From Aquimarina sp. BL5 (GTDB taxonomy: Bacteria > Bacteroidota > Bacteroidia > Flavobacteriales > Flavobacteriaceae), in NCBI RefSeq assembly GCF_003443675.1, contig NZ_CP031963.1, forward strand, positions 3,929,501-3,993,500: 64,000 bases of DNA. Direction: 5' to 3'. How positions within the stretch are numbered: the first letter of the stretch is position 1; each line of letters opens with the position of its first letter. Shown here piece by piece: positions 26,530-34,371 of this stretch. The notes under the pieces were generated by a model. The model made no database searches. It was given only the letters and a program-made list of their open reading frames with translations, and was not told where the DNA came from. A program made the position numbers and the translations under genes.

Positions 26530-27636
26530 GTGGAAATCAATAAAAAAAACAGAACAGAACTCAAAGAATACTTTAAGATCAATGACAAACCGACTCAAGA
26601 GGAGTTTGCAGATTTTATAGAAGCAGGACTGAACCAGGCAGAAGATGGTATCGCCAAAGTACAGGGCAATCCACTCTCGGTACAGGCAGAGGGAGAAACT
26701 GTGGGGACTCAGGAGGTATTGGATGTATATGAAAGCCTAACTGATGATAATCCAAAATGGTCTATTAATTTGAATCCTAGGATACATCCGGCAGAACCTA
26801 CCAGTAATCAAGATGGATTTAACATCAAGGATGCTACTGGGCAAAGCCGTTTATTTATCAAATCAAATGGAGGTAATGTAGGCGTCGGAACTTTGGAACC
26901 AGCAGCTAAACTATCAGTAGAAGGTAAAAATACAGCTTCATTATTCTCAGTAACCGATACGACGAATAATCCTGATACAATTTTAGAAGTTTCACAAAAA
27001 GAAGGGGTTACCGTAAAGGGAACGTTACAAGTAGAAGGAAATCTCAAGGCAACCAATATTTCAGATAATGAAGAATTGGATAATACAGCTACAAGTCATG
27101 GTAAGATTGCTACGCAAAAAGCAGTAAAAACCTATATCGATACCCGCTTGCCAAAAGGGTTGATTTCTATGTGGTCCGGACAGGATATCCCAAAGGGCTG
27201 GGTGCTGTGCGACGGCACCAACAATACACCTGATTTATCAGGAAGATTCATTGTAGGAATGGATAAAAATAATACGGAGTACCAGATCGGAAAAAAAGGA
27301 GGAGAAGAGTTCATTGCCCTTACCAAAGAACAAATGCCTGAACACACCCACACAGATCCTGGACATTCACATGGAGTAAACGATCCAGGCCATAATCATA
27401 ATCATGGAAATTTTAATGGATTAGTAAGGTTTACCGGTAAGGATACTACCGATACAATGGATAATAATAAAGGTGCTGGTAGAGAGTTTGCCTTAAATAA
27501 TTATGGTACCATTCAGAGTAATAAAACCGGGATTACAGTCAAATCGGCTAAAACTAATTTAGAATCCTCTGGAGGCAACGAACCCCATGAAAACCGTCCG
27601 CCGTATTTTGTATTAGCCTATATAATGAAATTATAA
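26530..27636 (+). CDS. Collar-type tail fibre 2 (paralogue)
   Basis: 368 residues, starting at a GTG codon (26530) that aligns with the ATG of fibre 1. The N-terminal 110 residues are nearly the same as in fibre 1; the middle is different. The collar domain keeps the ends (GLISMWSGQDIPKGWVLCDG and HENRPPYFVLAYIMKL) but differs in its His-rich centre (HTHTDPGHSHGVNDPGHNHNHG). It is a tandem duplicate with a diverged receptor-binding part, separated from fibre 1 by 67 bases. Confidence 0.9.
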   Translation: MEINKKNRTELKEYFKINDKPTQEEFADFIEAGLNQAEDGIAKVQGNPLSVQAEGETVGTQEVLDVYESLTDDNPKWSINLNPRIHPAEPTSNQDGFNIKDATGQSRLFIKSNGGNVGVGTLEPAAKLSVEGKNTASLFSVTDTTNNPDTILEVSQKEGVTVKGTLQVEGNLKATNISDNEELDNTATSHGKIATQKAVKTYIDTRLPKGLISMWSGQDIPKGWVLCDGTNNTPDLSGRFIVGMDKNNTEYQIGKKGGEEFIALTKEQMPEHTHTDPGHSHGVNDPGHNHNHGNFNGLVRFTGKDTTDTMDNNKGAGREFALNNYGTIQSNKTGITVKSAKTNLESSGGNEPHENRPPYFVLAYIMKL

Positions 27637-27696
27637 GGGGGATTATTAAAGAAATTATATTCAATAGAATACTACTAAATCGAATTACAGTACACC

Positions 27697-30162
27697 ATGA
27701 CAGAGACAATCACCATACCCAGAGAAGTTCCAAAAAACAGCGCATTGAGCTATGAATTTCTTCGTGCTGAAGGGATCAAACTGATACAACAAATGGCAGG
27801 AGATACCTGGACCGATCATAATATTCACGATCCTGGGATTACCATCCTAGAGCAAGTATGCTATGCCATTACAGATTTAGCCTATCGTATGGATTACAAT
27901 ATCCAGGATATTATAGCCAGTGATACTGCCAGTACTTATGAAAATCTCTATAGTCCCGCTACCATTTTAACCACAAATCCAGTAACGGTATTGGATATTC
28001 GCAAAGTAGCGATTGATGTAGAGGGCGTTAAAAATGCCTGGATAGAAAAAGTAACACAAAAAGGATCTGCTGCGATTTCAGTAAACGATGGAGAAACTGT
28101 TCCCAAAGGATTGTATCAGGTTTTTATAGAAATAGATGGTTTATCGGATCTTAATGGGAGTAAAATTGTTCCTGCCGTCCGAGAGAGATTGTATGCATGC
28201 CGAACGGTTTGCGAAGATTTTGCAGAAATAGAATCACTAGATCCACAAGATGTCCGATTACATGGTGTTATTGAAATTGCAGATACGGTAGATGATGTCA
28301 ATGAAATGGTAGCAGGGATATTACATCGTATAAGCACTCATTTTTCGCCTCGTATTCCCTTCTATACCCTACAACAACAGTTAGAAAAAGGGAAAACAAC
28401 CGACGAAATTTTTGAAGGCCCTCGATTGGATCATGGGTTTATAGAAGATCAGGACCTGATCCATAACTACCGAAAAACAGAGTTGCAAACCTCGGATGTG
28501 ATCAAAGAAATTATGGATCAGAACGGTGTGCTGGCTATTGATACAATTGCCCTAGCGACGGGAACTAATACGGTAAAAAATTGGATATTACCGCTAGATC
28601 CTTCCAAAACTCCTATTTTGGATGTTGACGGCACCTTGGCACAAGTATCATTTACCTCCAAAGGACTTACGGTAGGGATCGATCCCGAAAGGATCAAAAC
28701 ACTATACAATCAAAAAAGAATAGCAGGAGCAACAAAAGTAATAGCGCCCAAAGAACGGGATATGATTCTACCAGAAACTCAGGTACAGCAATTGGAAAAA
28801 TATGATCCGATACAAAATCAATTTCCGGATAATTATGGGGTTGGCGAAATAGGATTACCAGATTCTGCTTCTCCTGTGAGAAAAGCACAGGCTAAGCAAT
28901 TGAGCGGGTATTTGCTGTTTTTTGAGCAAACATTGGCCAATTATTTTTCGCAATTAGCACACTTTAAAAAACTAATGAGTTTTGATGGAGAAGATACCAA
29001 AACCTATTGGAATCAATCGCTGTTGGACTGTATTCCCGGAGTGTCTGAAGTGATCGGTAGTAAAGAAAGTTATGAAGCCTATCTAAGCGAAATGACCACT
29101 GATGCTACTGCCGGATTATTGCGAAAAAATAAATTTCAAAATCATTTGTTGGCCCGATTTGCAGAAAAATTCACAGGCTATGGTATGGTTTTAAAAGACC
29201 TGAACAACGATACTGTTGCGATGGATAAAAAATTGATCCGGGATAAAGCCCGTTTTCTAAAAGAATATCCAGTGGTGAGTGCCTGTAAAGCTAAAGCCTT
29301 TGATACTACAAAAGCGGTTTGGGATACTCAAAATATTTCGGGATTAGAGCGACGCATTGCACTAAAAATAGGAATAGAAGACTATAGCCGTAGAAACCTG
29401 GGGGACGGCACTGCGGCAGGGATACACATGGTAGAACATATTTTGCTAAGACACAGAAAACCGTACCCGTATCCCTTTACTACAGCGTATACACCTTTTA
29501 CAATTGAGCGATTCGAAGTTGCTATTACCGAGGAATTTACGCGTTGTATTATTGGAGAACACGAACTATTAGCAGGAGAAGAAATAGAAATTACTGGAAA
29601 TGATACCTATAATGGAACCTATACCGTCTTGGCGGTAGGAGATGATTTTTTCGAAATCAAAGCCCCTTTTCAGGAATCCGAAACAGGAGGAATCTGGGAG
29701 CGTACTCCCGATATTCGCTATTATCTGCAATCCGCTCCAATTACTACTTTTGAAGTATCAGGAACGGAATCAAATCATACATTTTGTAGGATAGGAAAAC
29801 ATAGCTTACAACCCGGAGATCAGGTGGAGATTAGCCGAACAGCTATTTATAATGGGGTACATACCATCGTTTCGGTATCACAAGAAGGGTTTGACATCGC
29901 CGTACCATTTGCAGAAGAAGAAGGAGGCCGATGGATGTCAACAGCGGCTCCTAATGATCCGTATTCCCTTCAAGTAAGCTTTGCACTACCCGGATGGATA
30001 GAACAATATCAAGATGAAGATTTTAAGAAATTCATTGCATTAACGATACGTGAGGAGACCCCGGTACATATCAAGACCAATATCCAATGGTTGGATCAAG
30101 AAGAAATGCAACGATTTGACCATGCCCATCATCGTTTTCTAAAAGAAATCAACAATGGATAA
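27697..30162 (+). CDS. Pvc12-like baseplate protein
   Basis: 821 residues. The opening block EFLRAEGIKLIQQMAGDTWTDHNIHDPGITILEQVCYAITDLAYRMDYNI (residues about 15-65) is diagnostic of Pvc12/Afp12-type baseplate proteins. GIHMVEHILLRHR (near residue 575) is another conserved segment. Between residues about 600 and 750 are two copies of a 70-residue beta module (IIGEHELLAGEEIEITGNDTYNGTYTV and RIGKHSLQPGDQVEISRTAIYNGVHTI). It joins the outer baseplate to the fibres encoded just upstream. Confidence 0.88.
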   Translation: MTETITIPREVPKNSALSYEFLRAEGIKLIQQMAGDTWTDHNIHDPGITILEQVCYAITDLAYRMDYNIQDIIASDTASTYENLYSPATILTTNPVTVLDIRKVAIDVEGVKNAWIEKVTQKGSAAISVNDGETVPKGLYQVFIEIDGLSDLNGSKIVPAVRERLYACRTVCEDFAEIESLDPQDVRLHGVIEIADTVDDVNEMVAGILHRISTHFSPRIPFYTLQQQLEKGKTTDEIFEGPRLDHGFIEDQDLIHNYRKTELQTSDVIKEIMDQNGVLAIDTIALATGTNTVKNWILPLDPSKTPILDVDGTLAQVSFTSKGLTVGIDPERIKTLYNQKRIAGATKVIAPKERDMILPETQVQQLEKYDPIQNQFPDNYGVGEIGLPDSASPVRKAQAKQLSGYLLFFEQTLANYFSQLAHFKKLMSFDGEDTKTYWNQSLLDCIPGVSEVIGSKESYEAYLSEMTTDATAGLLRKNKFQNHLLARFAEKFTGYGMVLKDLNNDTVAMDKKLIRDKARFLKEYPVVSACKAKAFDTTKAVWDTQNISGLERRIALKIGIEDYSRRNLGDGTAAGIHMVEHILLRHRKPYPYPFTTAYTPFTIERFEVAITEEFTRCIIGEHELLAGEEIEITGNDTYNGTYTVLAVGDDFFEIKAPFQESETGGIWERTPDIRYYLQSAPITTFEVSGTESNHTFCRIGKHSLQPGDQVEISRTAIYNGVHTIVSVSQEGFDIAVPFAEEEGGRWMSTAAPNDPYSLQVSFALPGWIEQYQDEDFKKFIALTIREETPVHIKTNIQWLDQEEMQRFDHAHHRFLKEINNG

Positions 30163-30170
30163 GTAGTATT

Positions 30171-31778
30171 ATGACACAGCAAAAACATATCATCAATAAA
30201 CAGATTCTAGAAATTCACTTGCCTTCTACTGCAGATACTTTTGCTGTACAGCAAGAACTAAGTGCGCTGTGTCGGCATCAGTTAACAACGGTTATGGATC
30301 GTATATTTGGGAATACTACTAATAATATGGGTGATCAACCGTTGCAGATTGATCGACTTACATTAGATTTAGGAAAGGTATCTGTAAAAGATTTCGCGAC
30401 TGTTTTTGAGGAAGAATTACAAGAAAAACTTCAAGAAGCATTCACTGGATATCAGCAATCTGATGAAGTGGAACAAAAAGATGAGGTCAGTCAACTCAAA
30501 GAAAAAACACCTATTAGAACAGTAGCATATTATCTGAAAACCGGGATATTGCCGTGGTGGGCAAAGGACACAACCAAAGCATATGTTTTGGAGCAATTAG
30601 AAGAATTGTTGCAAAAGCCGAACACCACTTTCATCACCTTGCTAAAACAATTGAGATGGAGTACCCAGCAGCTAGAACGTTTTGTACATATAAGTACGGC
30701 GACACAATTGCTTCAATCTTTTCAGTTGATTTCTGAGATCCCTATACAAGAAATAGTGACTGCTTTAGAAAAATTTCAACATAGAATTCACAAAAAATAC
30801 GGCATCACATCGCAAAAGATACAGGCTACTTTTTGGAAAACAGCGTTTCAGAAGTTTGATACGTCTAAAGATTTCAAGTCCTTCAAACAAGAATGCTTCC
30901 AAGGTACATTAGCAGGACTAGGAATAGATCATGGTGGAAGTAGCAAAAAATATCAAGCATACGATGTCTATGAGATCAAATCTTTAGTAGCTAGCTATAC
31001 AACCAGGCAAGCTAAGAATACCGTATGGCAAGAATTTTTTAGACAACTATCAACCATCATAAACACCCCTTTTTTCGATCAGTTGCCTGCGCAGACCTTA
31101 CAGGAATGTATACAATTGCTAAGAGATGTAGGAAAGACACAGGACCAAGCGATAGATGCCAATCATGTATTAATACCCTTGGCAACCTATATCAATGGAG
31201 TACAAAAACAAGTACAGCAGATTGCATCAAAGCCGAAGTCGATCGTAGATCAGTTGCCGGCCGCTTTTGAAGACACCGATTTTATATCCATAAAAAACGC
31301 CGGATTGGTACTTTTCTGGCCATTTTTAGTACGCTTTTTTGAAAATTTGGGGCTGATCACCGATAAAACCTTTACTAATGCAACCGCTCGGCATACTGCT
31401 ATTTGTGCATTACAGTATCTGTGTGAAGGAGAGGATCAGGAACTGTTTGAAGGTGCACTACCGTTAAACAAATTGTTATGCGGTGTGGCTATAGAAGAGG
31501 TAATATCCCCAATTACACTATCAGAAGAGGAAAAGGAAATGGCAGAAGGATTGTTAAGCGCGGTGATAGGACAGGGCCCACATTGGAAGAACCTATCCAT
31601 AGATGGATTTAGAACTTCCTATCTATGTCGCCCCGGATCTTTACGTACCAGAGATGGTCATTGGTTGTTACAGGTGCAACGAGAAACTCATGATATTACC
31701 TTAGAAAAATTGCCTTGGGGTTTTCATACCGTAAAGCTCCCCTGGATGACAGAAGTGTTGGTGGTAGAGTGGTTGTGA
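30171..31778 (+). CDS. Contractile injection system tape-measure-family protein (Pvc14-like)
   Basis: 535 residues. The opening IINKQILEIHLPSTADTFAVQQELSALC and the LQIDRLTLDLGKV motif are typical of the CIS_TMP family. The C-terminal third (GLVLFWPFLVRFFENLGLI to EGALPLNKLLCGV and WPHWKNLSIDGFR-like GPHWKNLSIDGFR) is also family-typical. In Afp the equivalent gene sets particle length. It is predicted mostly helical. It lies nine bases after the Pvc12-like gene and is the last gene before a 460-base repeat-rich gap. Confidence 0.85.
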   Translation: MTQQKHIINKQILEIHLPSTADTFAVQQELSALCRHQLTTVMDRIFGNTTNNMGDQPLQIDRLTLDLGKVSVKDFATVFEEELQEKLQEAFTGYQQSDEVEQKDEVSQLKEKTPIRTVAYYLKTGILPWWAKDTTKAYVLEQLEELLQKPNTTFITLLKQLRWSTQQLERFVHISTATQLLQSFQLISEIPIQEIVTALEKFQHRIHKKYGITSQKIQATFWKTAFQKFDTSKDFKSFKQECFQGTLAGLGIDHGGSSKKYQAYDVYEIKSLVASYTTRQAKNTVWQEFFRQLSTIINTPFFDQLPAQTLQECIQLLRDVGKTQDQAIDANHVLIPLATYINGVQKQVQQIASKPKSIVDQLPAAFEDTDFISIKNAGLVLFWPFLVRFFENLGLITDKTFTNATARHTAICALQYLCEGEDQELFEGALPLNKLLCGVAIEEVISPITLSEEEKEMAEGLLSAVIGQGPHWKNLSIDGFRTSYLCRPGSLRTRDGHWLLQVQRETHDITLEKLPWGFHTVKLPWMTEVLVVEWL

Positions 31779-31815
31779 GGGGTTAGTATTTAGTATTGAG
31801 TATTGAGATGTGCGC

Positions 31816-32026
31816 GAGTTTTTGAGATTTAGAAATATGGATTCCGAGGGCTGAGGCTCTCGAAGCCCGGTTTATGCAGCGTATTAAGATGTGTGTGATG
31901 AGGTATTGAGTATTGAGTATTGAGTATTGAGTATTGAGTTTTTGAGATTTAGAAATATGGATTCCGAGGGCTGAGGTTCTCGAAGCCCGATTTAGCAAGA
32001 GTATTAAGATGTGTGTGATGAGGTAT
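31816..32026 (+). repeat. Direct repeats with GGGCTGAGG..CTCGAAGCCC cores
   Basis: Two 91-base direct copies lie at 31816-31906 and 31936-32026, exactly 120 bases apart. Five tandem GTATTGA heptamers (31903-31937) sit between them. Each copy holds the imperfect palindrome GGGCTGAGGCTCTCGAAGCCC. A third, shorter copy of the core (CTGAGGTTCTCGAAG, 32179-32193) lies close to the next gene. No gene is evident in 31779-32240. This interspersed element is probably a recombination scar at the junction between structural genes and the ATPase/cargo genes. Confidence 0.75.
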
Positions 32027-32240
32027 CGGGTATGAGGTTTTAGGATTTAGGATGGGATTAGAAAGCAACTATTCCCATCCCCAGCCCTTCCCCCGAGGGG
32101 AGGGAGTAATAAAATGGAAGAGAGACTTTAAAACTGAAGAATTGAATGAATTATAAATAAGAAATAGGAATACGAGGGCTGAGGTTCTCGAAGTCCGATT
32201 TACAAAGAAGAACCTTAATAAAGTATAAAGAAATAACAAT

Positions 32241-32723
32241 ATGGAAAAATCAGCAATCATAGAAACGATACATCACAATAGTGTTATTAGAAACACAAAT
32301 AATAGTAATGCCGAAGTTTTAAAAGCCGAAGTATCCTGGTTAAGTCTCGTGTTGCAAACCCGTTTAGAACTCCATTTCCAACAAGAAACACCATATACAT
32401 CCATTGAGGAATTAGTGCCACCAAATATAGTAGATAAAGAAGGCTCTTATGCCCGTTTTATCCAACAACACAAACTCAACTTTGCAGAACGATTACTGCT
32501 TATTTTGGCATTGGTTCCTCATATAAAACCAGAGGTTCTAGACATATTATTGACCAAAAACAAGTACTATAATCGTCGTTATAGCGAATTTGGAGGATTA
32601 TTGTTAGAAGGGCATCTGGGCTTGATCCCTACATTTGCTATTGGAAAGTTGACAAGGCGAAAATTATATAATTATTCATATAAAAATCATCGAAAGAATG
32701 AATGTACAAGCACTGCTGAATGA
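32241..32723 (+). CDS. Truncated paralogue of the Pvc15-like ATPase N-terminus
   Basis: 160 residues, homologous to the first 140 residues of the next gene (NAEVLKAEVSWLSLVLQTRLELHF against NAEVLHRELDWLYEIIHVRIALHF; FAERLLLILALVPHIKPEVLDIL against FEERLLLILALTPHIQPTILDVF). After LGLIPTF the frame diverges. The alternative frame there (GENYIII to IIERMN) looks like the expected continuation, so a one-base indel probably truncated it. No ATPase motifs remain. Its end overlaps the ATPase start by 26 bases. It may be a leftover of an unequal duplication, or a small stand-alone domain still used by the system. Confidence 0.6.
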   Translation: MEKSAIIETIHHNSVIRNTNNSNAEVLKAEVSWLSLVLQTRLELHFQQETPYTSIEELVPPNIVDKEGSYARFIQQHKLNFAERLLLILALVPHIKPEVLDILLTKNKYYNRRYSEFGGLLLEGHLGLIPTFAIGKLTRRKLYNYSYKNHRKNECTSTAE

Positions 32724-34080
32724 AACAAAACAAAATACTGTATCTGAAAATGCTGAGGTACTCCATAGAGAGTTAGACTGGTTATATGAAATCATACACG
32801 TACGAATAGCATTACATTTTAATCAAGAAATCATTTACACATCAATATTGGAAGTTGAGCCTCCAACTATTACTGCTTATCAAACACCCTACAGTACATT
32901 CATTAAAAAAGAAGCACTTAGTTTTGAAGAGCGTTTGCTATTAATATTAGCATTAACACCGCACATACAACCTACGATATTAGATGTTTTTTCCAAAAAA
33001 GACACCGAATATAATCGACGTTTTACCGCTTTTGGAGGTGTTATTATAAAAGAACACAATGGTTTTATACCCACTGCTGAAACAGCTATGTTTTTGTTAG
33101 CAGGAGAGAATATAATAGAACGCATACGTTATCAATATCTCTTTACAAAAAACTCTAAAGTTGTACAAAAAGAAATAATTAGTATTTCAGATACTAAAAA
33201 AATAGTGCCTATTATGGCAACGATTTGGTTAGTAACACAGGCACATGCACAATATTTGATTGATGGCACTACCTACAGTCCTGAATACGGACCAGATTTT
33301 CCAGCACAACCCATAAGCACAACACTAAATTGGGAAGATTTAGTAGTGTCAAAAACATTGCGAACAGCGTTACAAGAGATTCGAGACTGGATACAATTTA
33401 GCACCACAATTTTACAAGATTTACATTTAGGAAAGCGCATAAAACCGGGGTATAAAAGCTTATTTTATGGCCCACCGGGAACAGGTAAAAGTATGGCTGC
33501 TGCTATACTAGGAAAAAGTACAGGAAAGCCAGTATATAGAATAGATTTAAGTTTGACCGTTTCAAAATACATTGGAGAAACGGAGAAAAATCTTGCCAAA
33601 GTTTTCGATTTAGCATCACAACACGACTGGATTTTATTTTTTGATGAAGCAGATTCACTATTTGGCAAACGAACACAAGTTTCTTCGGCAAATGACCGTT
33701 ACGGAAATCAGGAAATCGGGTATTTATTACAACGTATTGAAGATTTTCCAGGCGTTGTAATTCTAGCATCAAATTTAAAAGATAATATCGACGATGCTTT
33801 TACACGTAGATTTCAGTCAATGATTGAATTTAAAGTTCCTGATGTATCAGAGCGTTATCAACTTTGGAAACAATCGTTTGCAAAAGAAATTCCTTTAGCT
33901 GCCGAAATAGACCTATGGTACATTGCTGAAAAATATAAACTTTCGGGAGGTATAATGATGAATGTGGTTAGAAGATGTACGCTACAAACGCTTGCCAAAA
34001 ATGAGAAAACAATTACGCAAGATCGATTAGAAAATGCCATAAAATTAGAATTAATAAAAGAGGGGATTTTATTAAGTTAA
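32698..34080 (+). CDS. AAA+ ATPase of the injection system (Pvc15-like)
   Basis: 460 residues. The N-terminal domain (about 1-200) is specific to eCIS ATPases. The AAA core has Walker A GPPGTGKS (residues 258-265), Walker B ILFFDEADSLFG (about 311-322), sensor-1-like VVILASNLKDNID and Arg-finger-like DAFTRRFQ. Pvc15/Afp15 ATPases are cytosolic and needed for assembly or cargo loading, not found in the mature particle. The gene is the last conserved eCIS gene before the cargo candidate, the usual order. Confidence 0.93.
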   Translation: MNVQALLNETKQNTVSENAEVLHRELDWLYEIIHVRIALHFNQEIIYTSILEVEPPTITAYQTPYSTFIKKEALSFEERLLLILALTPHIQPTILDVFSKKDTEYNRRFTAFGGVIIKEHNGFIPTAETAMFLLAGENIIERIRYQYLFTKNSKVVQKEIISISDTKKIVPIMATIWLVTQAHAQYLIDGTTYSPEYGPDFPAQPISTTLNWEDLVVSKTLRTALQEIRDWIQFSTTILQDLHLGKRIKPGYKSLFYGPPGTGKSMAAAILGKSTGKPVYRIDLSLTVSKYIGETEKNLAKVFDLASQHDWILFFDEADSLFGKRTQVSSANDRYGNQEIGYLLQRIEDFPGVVILASNLKDNIDDAFTRRFQSMIEFKVPDVSERYQLWKQSFAKEIPLAAEIDLWYIAEKYKLSGGIMMNVVRRCTLQTLAKNEKTITQDRLENAIKLELIKEGILLS

Positions 34081-34106
34081 CCTATATATTTATATATAAC
34101 TCTGTT

Positions 34107-34158
34107 GTGTATCGAGAATAAGAATTTTAACTTTAAAATAGTCCTCGATACACTTTTT
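34107..34158 (+). terminator. Inverted repeat with T-run after the ATPase
   Basis: GTGTATCGAG (34107-34116) pairs perfectly with CTCGATACAC (34144-34153), followed by five T residues. The loop is 27 bases. It may end the structural operon or attenuate read-through into the cargo gene. The rest of the 291-base gap (34081-34371) is AT-rich, with no gene. Confidence 0.45.
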
Positions 34159-34371
34159 CGTACCTCAAAAGTACTCGAACTTACAATTTAGGGCTGTTTT
34201 AGTTTTTAAATGCACAACGGGTTATAGTTATAAATTTTAATGATTTTTGAATATCATGTCTAGTAATCTCAATATCAATCGAGATTGTATTGAGAATTAT
34301 CATTTAGTGATATCGAAATCAGATCATTTTACACACAAAATTTCGAGTTTTAAATACGATTAAATTCAACA

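Noticed and set aside
31903..31937. Tandem GTATTGA repeats as a possible CRISPR array
   Set aside because: Seven-base units without spacers and no cas genes nearby; simple tandem repeat.
12473..34080. Prophage or type VI secretion system
   Set aside because: No capsid, portal, terminase, integrase or TssJLM membrane-complex genes; presence of Pvc16-, Pvc15- and CIS_TMP-like proteins identifies an eCIS.
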